The notes under the pieces were generated by a model. The model was not told the origin of the DNA. It saw only the letters and a program-made list of their open reading frames with translations, and searched no databases. A stretch of 64,000 bases of DNA from Moorella sp. Hama-1 (GTDB lineage Bacteria; Bacillota; DSM-521; Neomoorellales; Neomoorellaceae), in NCBI RefSeq assembly GCF_023734095.1, contig NZ_AP024620.1, positions 802,501-866,500 on the forward strand, read 5' to 3'. Below are positions 34,005 to 43,432 of the stretch, piece after piece. Within the stretch, counting starts at the first letter, position 1. Every line of letters starts with the position of its first letter. Position numbers and translations under genes: made by a program.

Positions 34005-35255
34005 ATGCCAGAATCCATCATCCGCGACCCCGGTCTGGCCAGCGCAGGCCGCCTGAAGATTGATTGGGTCCGCAACAATATGCCCATCTTAAACGAAATC
34101 CGCCGCGAATTCGAAGAACGCCGGCCCTTTGCCGGCCAGAGGGTGGCCATCTGCCTGCACCTGGAGGCCAAGACCGCCTACCTGGCGGAGGTCATTCAAG
34201 CCGGCGGGGCCGAGGTGGCCATCTGCGGCTCCAATCCCCTGTCCACCCAGGACGACGTCTGCGCCGGCCTGGCCGGCAAAGGGGTGAACGTCTACGCCCG
34301 CCACGGCTGTACCGATGAAGAGTATAACTTCTTCCTGCACAAGGTCCTGGATACCAGACCTCGATTGGTCATCGACGACGGCGGCGACCTGGTCCACCTC
34401 CTCCATACCGGCCGGCGGGAGCTGCTGCCGGAGGTCATTGGCGGCGCCGAGGAGACGACTACCGGCATCCTGCGCCTGAAGGCCATGGAGGCCGAGGGCG
34501 CCCTGGCCTTCCCCATGGTCGCCGTTAACAACGGTGACTGTAAGCACCTCTTTGACAATCGCTACGGCACCGGGCAGTCCACCTGGGACGGGATCATGCG
34601 CAATACCAACCTGACGGTCTGCGGCAAGACCGTGGTCGTAGCTGGCTACGGCTGGTGCGGTAAGGGCGTGGCCATGCGGGCCAGGGGTCTGGGGGCCAGG
34701 GTGATTGTTACTGAGGTCAACCCCATTGCCGCCAACGAGGCCCTCATGGACGGCTTCCAGGTCATGCCCATGATCGAAGCGGCCCGGTACGGCGATTTCT
34801 TCATTACCGTTACCGGCTGTAAGGATGTCATCCGCGGCGAGCACTACGCCGTCATGAAGGACGGGGCCATCCTGGCCAACGCCGGTCATTTCGACGTGGA
34901 AATTAATAAACCGGAACTCCTGGCCCTGTCCCGCAGCCACCGGGTCGCCCGCCGCAACATCGAGGAGTTTGTCCTGGAAGACGGCCGGCGCATTTACCTC
35001 CTGGCCGAGGGGCGCCTGGTGAATATCGCTGCTGCCGACGGGCACCCGGCGGAAATCATGGACCTCACCTTCGCCCTCCAGGCCCTTTCCCTGGACTACT
35101 TATTAAAGAACGCCGGGCAGCTGCCCGCCAGGGTCCTGCCGGTTACCGAAGAAATCGACCGCCTGGTAGCTACCTTACGCCTGCGCTCCCTGGGTGTAGC
35201 CATCGACACCCTGACGGACGAACAAGAACGTTATCTGGCCAGCTGGCGCCACTGA
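34005..35255 (+). CDS. ahcY: adenosylhomocysteinase
   Basis: 416 residues; ATG 34005 follows GGGAGG. S-adenosylhomocysteine hydrolase: [21 protein letters not shown], the NAD-binding [17 protein letters not shown] loop, VTGCKDVI and NAGHFDVEI are all present, and the short C-terminal end (ERYLASWRH) is typical of thermophile enzymes. It hydrolyses SAH to adenosine and homocysteine. Its leader holds the recurring AGAACCCTATTTT motif (33961-33995). Confidence 0.97.
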   Translation: MPESIIRDPGLASAGRLKIDWVRNNMPILNEIRREFEERRPFAGQRVAICLHLEAKTAYLAEVIQAGGAEVAICGSNPLSTQDDVCAGLAGKGVNVYARHGCTDEEYNFFLHKVLDTRPRLVIDDGGDLVHLLHTGRRELLPEVIGGAEETTTGILRLKAMEAEGALAFPMVAVNNGDCKHLFDNRYGTGQSTWDGIMRNTNLTVCGKTVVVAGYGWCGKGVAMRARGLGARVIVTEVNPIAANEALMDGFQVMPMIEAARYGDFFITVTGCKDVIRGEHYAVMKDGAILANAGHFDVEINKPELLALSRSHRVARRNIEEFVLEDGRRIYLLAEGRLVNIAAADGHPAEIMDLTFALQALSLDYLLKNAGQLPARVLPVTEEIDRLVATLRLRSLGVAIDTLTDEQERYLASWRH

Positions 35256-35274
35256 ACTCAAGGGGGACTAAAAG

Positions 35275-36459
35275 TTGTTGACAGAAGCCCGGCGCCAGGA
35301 GGTACTGGAACTGGCGCGACAGTTGCTACGGCTACCCAGCCTTTCCGGCCAGGAAGAAAGGGTGGCCAGGGCCATCCAGGAACGGATGGTGGACCTGGGG
35401 TATGACGAAGCCCGGATAGACAGGCTGGGGAACGTAATCGGCATTATCCGCGGCCGGCGGCCTGGTCCCTGCCTGCTCTTTGACGGCCATATGGATACGG
35501 TGGACGCAACAGGTGCAGATTGGCAGCAAGACCCCTTCGGCGGTGAGGTGCAGGGCGGCCGGCTTTACGGCCGCGGCGCTTCTGATATGAAGGGCGCCCT
35601 GGCGGCCATGGTGGCCGCCGCCGGTTTTTTTGCCTGCGATCGCGATCGGGGCTTTGCCGGCACCCTGGCAGTGGCCGGCACCGTCCACGAGGAATGCTTT
35701 GAAGGGGTAGCGGCCCGGGAGGTTTTCCAGGCCGTTCGGCCGGACTATGTGATCCTTGGTGAGGCTTCGGAGCTGAAAATCAAGCGCGGCCAACGGGGCC
35801 GGGCGGAGATCGTCATCACCGCCCGGGGCCGGTCGGCCCACTCCTCTAATCCCGGTGCCGGGAACAACGCCGTTTACCAGATGGTCGAGGTCATCCCCCG
35901 GTTGCAGCGGCTGGAACCACCCGTCCACCCGGTGCTGGGGCCGGGCATTATGGAACTGACGGATATTATTTCTACACCTTACCCCGGGGCCTCGGTGGTA
36001 CCTGACGGCTGCCGGGTGACCTTTGACCGGCGCCTGCTGGTGGGGGAGACGCGGGCGAGTGTCCTGGCGCCTATCAAGGGCGTCCTGCAAGAGCTGGCAG
36101 CTACCTACCCCGGTTTTCAGGGGGAAGCCGCCTTCGCCCGGGGCGAGGGGAAATGCTACACCGGGGCCACCATCACCAGCGAGCGGTTTTACCCCGGCTG
36201 GCTGCTGCCGGACGACCACGAACTGGTCCAGCAGGCCCGGCGGGGCCTGGCGGCCGCGGGCCTGGAGCCGGTTTTGAGCCATTACTCCTTCTGCACCAAC
36301 GGTAGTTTTTACGCCGGCGAGGCCGGGGTGCCGACTATCGGTTTCGGCCCCTCCCGGGAGGACCAGGCCCATGTGGTGGATGAATATATTGAGCTGGAAC
36401 AACTTTGGGCCGCGGCAGCCGGCTATTACGCCCTGGCAGGGGCTGTGTTAAGCCATTAA
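35275..36459 (+). CDS. M20 family metallopeptidase (ArgE/DapE/YgeY type)
   Basis: 394 residues from TTG 35275 behind GGGGGAC. Zinc-peptidase motifs: LFDGHMDTVD with the metal His/Asp, GRGASDMKGALAAMVAA, the catalytic Glu in VHEECFEGVA, and a late ATITSERFYPGW. The dimerisation domain lies between residues 175 and 285. Closest in style to the YgeY branch sometimes linked to selenium or purine metabolism. Follows ahcY by 19 bases, so the two are probably one transcript, but the substrate is unknown. Confidence 0.9.
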   Translation: MLTEARRQEVLELARQLLRLPSLSGQEERVARAIQERMVDLGYDEARIDRLGNVIGIIRGRRPGPCLLFDGHMDTVDATGADWQQDPFGGEVQGGRLYGRGASDMKGALAAMVAAAGFFACDRDRGFAGTLAVAGTVHEECFEGVAAREVFQAVRPDYVILGEASELKIKRGQRGRAEIVITARGRSAHSSNPGAGNNAVYQMVEVIPRLQRLEPPVHPVLGPGIMELTDIISTPYPGASVVPDGCRVTFDRRLLVGETRASVLAPIKGVLQELAATYPGFQGEAAFARGEGKCYTGATITSERFYPGWLLPDDHELVQQARRGLAAAGLEPVLSHYSFCTNGSFYAGEAGVPTIGFGPSREDQAHVVDEYIELEQLWAAAAGYYALAGAVLSH

Positions 36460-36518
36460 AAAACATGCTCTACACCCCACAACGGGGAACTTTTTACCTC
36501 CCGGCGGCGTCTTATTAT

Positions 36519-38406
36519 CCCACATTCCGCACCTCTGGATATAGTTACCAACATTTTTGGGGGGCCTTAAAAAATATTCCTACCCACCACCGCTAGGTGG
36601 GAAAAGGTAGATTTCCTTACCGAACCCCGCGAGTTCAAGGGCTCTAATCACCTCCGTACCGTGGTAATTGATTAACGCCCTGTCCGGACCTTGTTTAACT
36701 ACCAGGAGATAATCAAACATCTCCAGGAGTGCCCGGGCCGTAGGGTTAGTACTTTTCCTCTTGCCCGGCAGGATTAAAGGAGCCTCTTGTTGCTCCAGAT
36801 TTTTTCTAACCCGATACTCCAGGTAAGCTGCCACCAGAAGGGCTAACTGAAAGACGAAGGACATGGCTTCTACCCGGTCCTTGTTTTTGAGAAAGATAGG
36901 CCCCAGGAGGACCGGCTGTTTAAGAAAACGGAACTGCCTCTCGACAGCGTTCTGTTCCTTATACTCCTTGAGCACTTCCCCGTCGGGGTAGGCTGCGGTA
37001 TCCATGAGATTGGTAATAAGGACGAAGGTGGAAGCCAGGTCCTTCTCCTGGGCCATTGCTTCCGGATCTTCATCTACCTGGATGTAGGCATGGTAAACAA
37101 CTGTGTTCTGGGGCTGCTCTTCTTTCTTGGGCCGCCCCCGTTTGGCATAGCTGCTCTCTATCTCTTCAGTAACTGTACCCTTGAAGATGAAAGGTTGGTG
37201 GCGGTATTCCTGGCAGAAGAGCTCTATGGCTTTCCTGGCATCGGCATCACAGGCGAAGGGACGCCGGGAGAGTTCCCGGGCGGCCTTTGCTAAAGTTTCC
37301 TTTTGCTTGGCCCACTTTTTTAAGAGGCTCTTCTCTTTGCGTTTATCCAAGGTCGTGGAGTGAACTACGATTAACCGGAAGTCCTTGCCGTCTATTTCCC
37401 GGACAAAGCTCTGGCTTTTATACCTGGCGGCGTCTTCCTTCTGGCTTAAATTCCCGATCTCCTGCCAGGCGCCGGTGTGAAAGGCCTCGGCTTTGATCTC
37501 CTTGTTAAGGCCAAAGTTCTCCGGTAACAGGGAGATGAATTGGAGGGCTGGTTTGTTTTCTTCCTCCTGGACCAGCAGCGCCAGGTTATCCTTGGTTACC
37601 AGGGCGCAGTCCGCCACAAAGATGATCTCTTTAAGCTTTGCCGGGCTGAAGTTTTGCACCAATTCCTCAATAACCTGAGGATACCAGGACTTATCACTCG
37701 TATTGCCGTCCAGGCTCTGACCTAAAATGGGTAACCCGTCCTTGTTTACGGTTAAACCGATGAGAAACTGCTTGAGGTCGGGGCGATGATCTTTGCTAAA
37801 ACCGAAGGTGATATCTAAATCTCCTTCACCCTCATAGGCTCCCTGCACGGAAATGGAGGTAGTATCGACGTGGATGCCTTCGATAGGCACGTTGTGAGTT
37901 GCGGCGGCAGTTAAGGCAATGCTGGAGAACAACTTCTTTAACTGGCCGCTGGCGAAGAGTTTATCCAGGGCCCGACCCAAGGCGTCGTCGTTAAAATCTT
38001 CAGCCCGGATCTGTTGCTCAGTTCCAAACAAGACCTCCAGGTCCTGGTTCTCAAAAAAGCGCTCGACATGATAAAGGGCCTCCCGGTCTACTAGGAGATT
38101 AATGATCAGCGCCTTAACCCGAGTGCCCGGGGAAAGATGGCACTGGACCGGGTCCCATTCGACTACGGCATCAATGATTTCTGTTATCTTTAGGACGTCA
38201 CATAGCCTGGCGATCAGGGCTGCGGGACCGGCCCGGAAGAAGCGCATATTATCGATGGCTACGGGCATCGAACATTCCTCCAGAATTCTCTTGGAGAAAT
38301 GATTCGACATGGAATTAGTAATTCCTGGTTAGAAGATTCTCTCTACTTTTATTTTCTTCTGCACCTAAAAATCATTTTTAGTTGCTCACAGGGTGCGGAA
38401 TGTGAG
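36519..38406 (-). mobile_element. complete IS1634-like insertion sequence
   Basis: Inverted ends CCCACATTCCGCACC (36519-36533) and GGTGCGGAATGTGAG (38392-38406) differ at one base and bound a 1888-bp unit containing one transposase gene. The 7-bp sequence TTATTAT is present on both sides (36512-36518 and 38407-38413) as a target duplication, showing an intact, simple insertion into non-coding DNA. Confidence 0.92.
36580..38310 (-). CDS. IS1634 family transposase
   Basis: 576 residues on the minus strand. DDE-type transposase: IHVDTTSISVQG with the first catalytic Asp near 145, a second in FVADCALVTKD near 230, and the late ERQFRFLKQPVLLGPIFLKN region with the glutamate. Long N- and C-terminal helical domains are typical of IS1634. 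No frameshift or stop, so the element may still be active. Confidence 0.95.
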   Translation of the reverse strand: MSNHFSKRILEECSMPVAIDNMRFFRAGPAALIARLCDVLKITEIIDAVVEWDPVQCHLSPGTRVKALIINLLVDREALYHVERFFENQDLEVLFGTEQQIRAEDFNDDALGRALDKLFASGQLKKLFSSIALTAAATHNVPIEGIHVDTTSISVQGAYEGEGDLDITFGFSKDHRPDLKQFLIGLTVNKDGLPILGQSLDGNTSDKSWYPQVIEELVQNFSPAKLKEIIFVADCALVTKDNLALLVQEEENKPALQFISLLPENFGLNKEIKAEAFHTGAWQEIGNLSQKEDAARYKSQSFVREIDGKDFRLIVVHSTTLDKRKEKSLLKKWAKQKETLAKAARELSRRPFACDADARKAIELFCQEYRHQPFIFKGTVTEEIESSYAKRGRPKKEEQPQNTVVYHAYIQVDEDPEAMAQEKDLASTFVLITNLMDTAAYPDGEVLKEYKEQNAVERQFRFLKQPVLLGPIFLKNKDRVEAMSFVFQLALLVAAYLEYRVRKNLEQQEAPLILPGKRKSTNPTARALLEMFDYLLVVKQGPDRALINYHGTEVIRALELAGFGKEIYLFPPSGGG

Positions 38407-38462
38407 TTATTATATAAGAGCTGCGAATAATATGTTAGCGATGCCGGTCGGGAGGGGAAAGG

Positions 38463-38549
38463 ATGACCAGGAGCACCGCCATTGTCATGACCTTAGCTGT
38501 GTTCGGGGTGATGGTTTTCCTGTCGCTGATGGGACATTTCCTGCCCTGA
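38463..38549 (+). CDS. single-pass small membrane peptide, 28 aa
   Basis: ATG 38463 lies behind GGGAGGGGAAAGG and reads MTRSTAIVMTLAVFGVMVF then LSLMGHFLP, a single hydrophobic helix with a short charged N-terminus. It follows the IS directly. The strong ribosome site and clean membrane helix support a real gene; function unknown. Confidence 0.55.
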   Translation: MTRSTAIVMTLAVFGVMVFLSLMGHFLP

Positions 38550-38565
38550 GGAGCGGCGCCGGCTT

Positions 38566-39582
38566 TCAGGCCGGCGCCGTTGCCGTTTCCAGATAGGTGA
38601 GGGTACAGGCTTCCGCATCCAGGCAGGCGTGAATACCCAGGGGCAGGGTGACCTGATGGGTGATGTGCCCGGCTGGCAGGCCGTAGAAGCAGGGCCGGCC
38701 CGTGGGTCGCAACCGGGCAGTGATTACCTCCCGGGCGGCTGCTTCCGGGGAAAGATCCTGGCTCCAGATGGGAGACGGGTTAGAAGGATTGGTCGTAGCG
38801 GGAGCAGGCCCCGGCGCCTGCCGGGGGGGATCAGTACGCCCCACGCAGTGGCCGCAGACGATACCGGCCGCCTCGTATAGTTTTCCGGCCAGGTGCAGCT
38901 GGGTTAGCATCCGGTCCAGACGGTAGGGGGCTTCGTCGACCTCCTCCAGGAAGAGGATCTTGCCCCGGGTATCAATCTCATAGGGCGTCCCCAAGGTGGC
39001 CACCACCAGGGAAAGGTTGCCGCCGGTGACGATCCCCCGGGCCTGGCCCGGGTTGATGGTCACCGCTGCCGGCATGCCCGGCGCCGTGGGGATGGGGCCG
39101 GGGGGTTCCGTGGCCGTCAAGGTGCGGAGCAGGGACTCCGCCGTATAGGGAGAAGGCGTTTGACAGCCCAGCTCCGGGTAGATCATGGGGCCGTGGAAGG
39201 TTACCAGACCGGTCTTTTTATTAATGGCCAGGTGCAGGGCGGTAATATCGCTGTAGCCTACCAGGATCTTCGGGTGGGCGGCGATAAGACCGTAGTCCAA
39301 ATAGGCCAGGAGCCGGAGGCTGCCATACCCGCCCCGGAGGCAGACAATGGCCTGCACTTCCGGGTCGCGGAACATCCTATGCAGGTCGGCCAGGCGCCGG
39401 TCGTCGCTGCCCGCCAGGTACCCGTTAACCTCATTTATATGATCACCGGTACGTATCCGGTAGCCCCTTTGGCGCCAGAAATCCAGGCCCCGTTCCAGGT
39501 ACCCAGGGTCGGGCAGGGGACTGGCCGGGGCGATGATTCCTACAGTAGCGCCCTTTTGCAGGGCTGGCGGCTTTAAGGTCAC
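38566..39582 (-). CDS. ldcA: LD-carboxypeptidase (S66)
   Basis: 338 residues from GTG 39582 behind GGGGGG. Serine nucleophile in GYSDIT (near 118), catalytic Glu in LFLEEVDEAPYRLDRML and the C-terminal His in GHITHQVTLPLGIHA. It trims the terminal D-Ala from tetrapeptides during peptidoglycan recycling. A Pro/Ser/Ala-rich insert (PGPAPATTNPSNPSP, near residue 265-280) is unusual for the family. Cytoplasmic: no signal peptide. Confidence 0.92.
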   Translation of the reverse strand: MTLKPPALQKGATVGIIAPASPLPDPGYLERGLDFWRQRGYRIRTGDHINEVNGYLAGSDDRRLADLHRMFRDPEVQAIVCLRGGYGSLRLLAYLDYGLIAAHPKILVGYSDITALHLAINKKTGLVTFHGPMIYPELGCQTPSPYTAESLLRTLTATEPPGPIPTAPGMPAAVTINPGQARGIVTGGNLSLVVATLGTPYEIDTRGKILFLEEVDEAPYRLDRMLTQLHLAGKLYEAAGIVCGHCVGRTDPPRQAPGPAPATTNPSNPSPIWSQDLSPEAAAREVITARLRPTGRPCFYGLPAGHITHQVTLPLGIHACLDAEACTLTYLETATAPA

Positions 39583-39730
39583 TTAAATCCCCCCCTATTG
39601 TATATTTACAAATGGTTGAGGCCGCTAACGTGCACGATGGTGGCTGAGAATGGCGGCACGGGGACAACATGGACGCGCCAGCGACCCACCAGTGAATGCT
39701 ATGGTACTTTCTTTAAATATATGTGCTTTT

Positions 39731-39762
39731 AAAATGAAAGACGGCAGGGGTTTCCTGCCGTC
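39731..39762 (-). terminator. terminator of the DUF1540 gene
   Basis: On the minus strand GACGGCAGG pairs with CCTGCCGTC and is followed by TTTCATTTT. Confidence 0.78.
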
Positions 39763-39794
39763 CGGTGGGCCGTACTAAGGCCTGGCTAAAGAAC

Positions 39795-40037
39795 TTACTT
39801 ACGGGTGATACCGTCACTGGTTTTCCCGGCCGAACCCTTGGCGACAAAGGTCTTGCAGCATGTCTCGGTCGAAGAATTTACGGGTGTGGGCGATATGGTC
39901 CCCGACATGGGGGCATCAACATTCTGGGCCTGGGACTTGCTCATGGAATCCGAGGTAACGAGAATCTGTGAGGCATCGCAGATGTTGCCGCTGGACCAGT
40001 AGTGGCAGTTATTGACGCTACAACTTATTTTCGGCAT
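39795..40037 (-). CDS. DUF1540 domain-containing protein
   Basis: 80 residues: N-terminal ISCSVNNCHYWSSGNICDASQILV matches the DUF1540 cysteine pattern (CxxxxCxYW...C), continuing with polar Ser/Thr repeats and a second cysteine pair (TCCKTF). DUF1540 proteins are small and often found in sporulating Firmicutes, perhaps metal binding. One copy here. Confidence 0.88.
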   Translation of the reverse strand: MPKISCSVNNCHYWSSGNICDASQILVTSDSMSKSQAQNVDAPMSGTISPTPVNSSTETCCKTFVAKGSAGKTSDGITRK

Positions 40038-40177
40038 AGGTTTGCCAGCACCTCCATAAATTTGTTTAATCCCTTTCTAAAATATCCCCCGTTAAAGAGA
40101 GTTTTATGTACAGGAACCATGGCGAGAAAAATTCGTCCTGGCGGGTTATACTATGTGTGAAGTTTTTGTGAAGTTCC

Positions 40178-40206
40178 TTGACATAGAGGCAGAGCTAAAG
40201 TAAGAT
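40178..40206 (+). promoter_or_regulatory. sigma-A promoter upstream of the SHOCT gene
   Basis: TTGACA (40178-40183) and TAAGAT (40201-40206), 17-base spacer. The first start codon is about 170 bases away, so the transcript has a long leader containing two CTGGCGTTGG copies (about 40256-40280). Confidence 0.7.
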
Positions 40207-40373
40207 CACCCCAGAGAGATACAGGCTGGGGGTATATGAGGGAGCTTGTGCAAGCTGGCGTTGGCACCTGGCGTTGGGACCGGTGACAATTACGTATAAA
40301 GACTGTACCGGCGGCCTTTGACCGGGACTTCTACGGTGGAACTTGCCAAATATGGTTATGGAGGTTATGATAT

Positions 40374-40610
40374 ATGATGTGGGGATATAACAATTGGTGG
40401 GGTATGGGCCTGGGAATGCTCCTTTGGTGGGCCCTGTTGCTTGGCATCTTTGTCCTGGCGATATACGGCCTGGTAAGCCTGCTGAACCGCCACGGCAGTC
40501 AACAGCCCCTCAAGCGCCCTGACCCCCTGGAAATTGTCAAGGAAAGGTACGCAAGGGGTGAAATTACTACTGAAGAATATCAGCATATGCGGGAAGAACT
40601 GCAGAGGTAG
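40374..40610 (+). CDS. SHOCT domain membrane protein
   Basis: 78 residues: an aromatic N-terminus (MMWGYNNWWGMGLGM), one membrane helix (residues 12-36) and a C-terminal SHOCT motif (DPLEIVKERYARGEITTEEYQHM). SHOCT proteins are small oligomerisation modules, often in envelope stress loci; htpX and psp genes follow here. Confidence 0.9.
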   Translation: MMWGYNNWWGMGLGMLLWWALLLGIFVLAIYGLVSLLNRHGSQQPLKRPDPLEIVKERYARGEITTEEYQHMREELQR

Positions 40611-40723
40611 GAGTTTCAAGACAGCGAAATGCTGGCCGAGCCTTGACCTGCCAGCCCCATAGTAAAGACGCTTATCAGCAGTAGTTCTTTTTGGTAGAAG
40701 CCTATTTTCGGGGGAGGTTGGCT

Positions 40724-41623
40724 ATGCGACGTCAATTAGGTGGCGATGCCGGTTTAACGGCGCGGATGTTTTTGACCATGTTTCTGCTGGCGGCCCTGTA
40801 TCTCTTTTTCCTGGCCGTTTTATGGCAGGCCGGCGTTAGTTACACGGGGATGATTGTTTTTGTCGCCATTATGCTGGGGGTCCAGTATTACTTCTCCGAC
40901 CGGATGGTCCTCTGGTCCATGGGGGCGAAGGAGGTATCACCCCGGGAGGCGCCGGAACTCCACGCCCTGGTGGAGCGTCTGGCGGCCCTGGCGGACCTGC
41001 CCAAACCCAGGGTAGCCATTGTCCCCACCCCCATGCCCAATGCCTTTGCCACCGGTCGTAACCCGGCCAATGCCGTGGTGGCCGTGACCACTGGCATAAT
41101 GGAGCGGCTCACGCCCTCAGAGCTGGAGGCCGTGCTCGGCCATGAGTTGACCCACGTTAAAAATCGGGATATGACTGTCCTGACCCTGGCCAGCTTTTTT
41201 GCCACTGTGGCCTCCTTTATCGTCCAGAACTTTTTCTTCTGGGGCGGGGGTTTCGGTGGCGGTCGTGACCGGGATGAACGGAATAATGTCATGCTGGTTT
41301 ACCTGGCGTCCCTGGTGGTCTGGCTGGTGAGTTACTTCCTGATCCGCGCCCTGTCCCGTTACCGGGAGTTTGCCGCCGACCGGGGTTCGGCCATCCTCAC
41401 CGGCTCGCCGGGGCAGCTGGCCTCCGCCCTGGTGAAAATCAGCGGCAGCATGGCCCGCATCCCCAACCGCGACCTGCGCCAGGCTGAGGCCTTTAACGCT
41501 TTTTTCATCATTCCGGCGTTGAACAGCAACAGCCTGATGGAACTCTTTTCTACCCACCCGTCCCTGGAGCGGCGCCTGGCCTACCTGCGGAAACTGGAGC
41601 AGGAGATGGAGGAACGGCGGTGA
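40724..41623 (+). CDS. htpX: HtpX zinc metalloprotease
   Basis: 299 residues; ATG 40724 follows GGGGAGG. M48 membrane protease: N-terminal membrane helices (about 15-55), the zinc motif LGHELTHVKNRDM (near 145), two further membrane helices (160-215) and the third ligand in YREFAADRGSA. It degrades misfolded membrane proteins. It overlaps pspAB by four bases (GTGA), so it belongs to the Psp operon. Confidence 0.96.
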   Translation: MRRQLGGDAGLTARMFLTMFLLAALYLFFLAVLWQAGVSYTGMIVFVAIMLGVQYYFSDRMVLWSMGAKEVSPREAPELHALVERLAALADLPKPRVAIVPTPMPNAFATGRNPANAVVAVTTGIMERLTPSELEAVLGHELTHVKNRDMTVLTLASFFATVASFIVQNFFFWGGGFGGGRDRDERNNVMLVYLASLVVWLVSYFLIRALSRYREFAADRGSAILTGSPGQLASALVKISGSMARIPNRDLRQAEAFNAFFIIPALNSNSLMELFSTHPSLERRLAYLRKLEQEMEERR

Positions 41624-42192
41624 GTTTTCTGGATGCCCTCCTGGGGCGTACCCGGGTGCCCCCGGCCCGGACGGAGCCCCTCTTTGCCCTGAGCACGGCC
41701 ATTGTCACCCTGGAGAGCGAGTTGGGCTGGCATCCCGGCGGCCGGGCGGGGGTAGTCCTGCGGCCGGCAGAAGACAGTCTTTACGCTGAAGCCCAGGAGG
41801 AGACGGGGGAACTGGTAACCCTGGCGGCCCGGGAGATGCAGGGCCAGGTAGAGATTCGTAAAGACGAATACGGCTATCAATGGCTACTTTTTGCCGACCC
41901 GGATTGGGAGGACCTGGTGGCCCTGGCCCACATGGCCGGCCAGAACCTGACGGAGCAGGGGGCCGGGGAGCGCCTCCTGGCGGCGGTCTTCAGGTTGGTT
42001 AAGGATGATCGGGTTTTATACCTGATCTTTAACTATAAACGGGGGGCTTTTTATCCCTTTATCCCCCTCGCTGACAAGGAGAAAGAGCGCGATAACGCCC
42101 AGGAGATGCGCCTGGCTGCCCTCATGGAGAAGGAGCTGCCCTGGGAAAAGGATTACAGCCGCTGGTACCCCCTGTGGGGCTGCCCGGTTTAG
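41620..42192 (+). CDS. pspAB: PspAB, PspA-associated protein
   Basis: 190 residues from GTG 41620 overlapping the htpX stop. N-terminal SFLDALLGRTR, a WHPGGRAGVVLRP segment, and LFADPDWEDLVALAHMA match the PspAB family found beside htpX and pspA. No membrane segment. Function unclear; thought to assist the membrane-stress response. Confidence 0.85.
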   Translation: MSFLDALLGRTRVPPARTEPLFALSTAIVTLESELGWHPGGRAGVVLRPAEDSLYAEAQEETGELVTLAAREMQGQVEIRKDEYGYQWLLFADPDWEDLVALAHMAGQNLTEQGAGERLLAAVFRLVKDDRVLYLIFNYKRGAFYPFIPLADKEKERDNAQEMRLAALMEKELPWEKDYSRWYPLWGCPV

Positions 42193-42320
42193 GGATCGCG
42201 TTTACCGAATACGGTATGACGGGACAGGAACAGCCTCCGTGTGGACCGGGGTTGCCCGGACGGCAGCCATGTCCTGGACATATAACCCGTAATAACCCGG
42301 AAAAGGAGTGTTAGGGTAAA

Positions 42321-43022
42321 ATGGGTATCCTTTCACGCATGTCGACTATTTTTAAAGCCAAAATGAATAAGGTGCTGGACCACGCGGAAAACCCCCAGGA
42401 GACCCTGGATTATTCCTACCAGCGGCAGCTGGAGATGCTCCAGAACGTCAAGCGCAACCTGACGGATGTGGTCGCTTCGAAAAAGCGCCTGGAGCTGCAG
42501 GCCGTAAAACTCAAGGACAACCTGCAGAAACTCGAGGATCAGGCCCGCCAGGCCCTGCAGCTGGGGCGGGAGGACTTGGCCACCACCGCTCTGGAACGCA
42601 AAGCCGCCATCCAGCAACAGCTAGATGGGCTGGAAGAACAGGTTAAGGGGCTAGAGGCCGAACAAGAAAAGCTGGCGGCCGTTGAGGCCAAACTCCAGGC
42701 CAAGGTAGAGGCCTTCCGGACGAAAAAGGAAGTCCTCAAGGCCCAGTATTCTGCCGCCCAGGCCCAGGTAAAGATCGGCGAAGCGGCCACCGGCCTTTCC
42801 GAAGAACTGGCCGACGTCTCCCTGGCCGTCCAGCGGGCGGAGGAGAAGACGGAGAATATGCGCGCCCGGGCTGCGGCCATCGACGAACTGGTCAACTCCG
42901 GCGTCCTGGATGACGCCCTGGAGACCGGCGACCCACTTGAAGCAGAGCTGAAGAAAGCCAGCGCCGGCAGCCAGGTCCAGGCCGACCTGGAACGTTTAAA
43001 GAAAGAGGTGGGCAAAGCTTGA
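42321..43022 (+). CDS. pspA: PspA/IM30 family membrane stress protein
   Basis: 233 residues of nearly continuous coiled coil (heptad-rich, LQAVKLKDNLQKLEDQARQA) with an amphipathic N-terminal helix (GILSRMSTIFKAKMNKVL) for membrane binding. An ESCRT-III-like protein that stabilises stressed membranes. 128 bases after pspAB. Confidence 0.95.
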   Translation: MGILSRMSTIFKAKMNKVLDHAENPQETLDYSYQRQLEMLQNVKRNLTDVVASKKRLELQAVKLKDNLQKLEDQARQALQLGREDLATTALERKAAIQQQLDGLEEQVKGLEAEQEKLAAVEAKLQAKVEAFRTKKEVLKAQYSAAQAQVKIGEAATGLSEELADVSLAVQRAEEKTENMRARAAAIDELVNSGVLDDALETGDPLEAELKKASAGSQVQADLERLKKEVGKA

Positions 43023-43297
43023 TTATACGGATTCTTACTGAAGGACAGTACCGGCTGGAGGGGCAGGCCCTGACCGACCTGGACCGCCTGGATGACAGCC
43101 TGCTGGACGCCCTGGCGGCAGGTAACCGGCAGGAGTACGAAGACAACTTCCGGGAGGTCCTGGCCCTGATTCGCGGCCGGGGCAACCGTGTTCCCGATAC
43201 AGAATTGGTGGAATCCGATTTGATCCTCCCGGCGCCGGATACCACCTTTGAGGAGGCGAAGGGGCTTTTTGTCGACTACCCCCGCCAGTTGAGCTAG
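43019..43297 (+). CDS. PspAA, PspA-associated protein
   Basis: 92 residues from TTG 43019, overlapping the pspA stop by four bases. Starts MIIRILTEGQYRLEGQALTDLDRLDDSLLDA, the PspAA signature of a small beta-strand/helix domain that binds PspA. Confidence 0.85.
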   Translation: MIIRILTEGQYRLEGQALTDLDRLDDSLLDALAAGNRQEYEDNFREVLALIRGRGNRVPDTELVESDLILPAPDTTFEEAKGLFVDYPRQLS

Positions 43298-43329
43298 GGA
43301 AAAGTGGAATACCTTACAGCCTGGGCTGT

Positions 43330-43367
43330 AAAAAAGCAGGCATCTTTTTGGAGGAGCCTGCTTTTTT
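43330..43367 (+). terminator. terminator of the psp operon
   Basis: AAAAAAGCAGGC pairs with GCCTGCTTTTTT around a 14-base loop, forming an A/T-flanked symmetrical hairpin that could stop transcription from both sides. Confidence 0.85.
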
Positions 43368-43432
43368 GGTGGTTATATATGGAATAATATGCTATAATAG
43401 CCATAAGATGGCATGGGGATATAAAATGCAGG

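Noticed and set aside
34089-36402. Two long minus-strand frames (318 and 356 codons)
   Set aside because: They mirror ahcY and the M20 peptidase, have no domains or ribosome sites.
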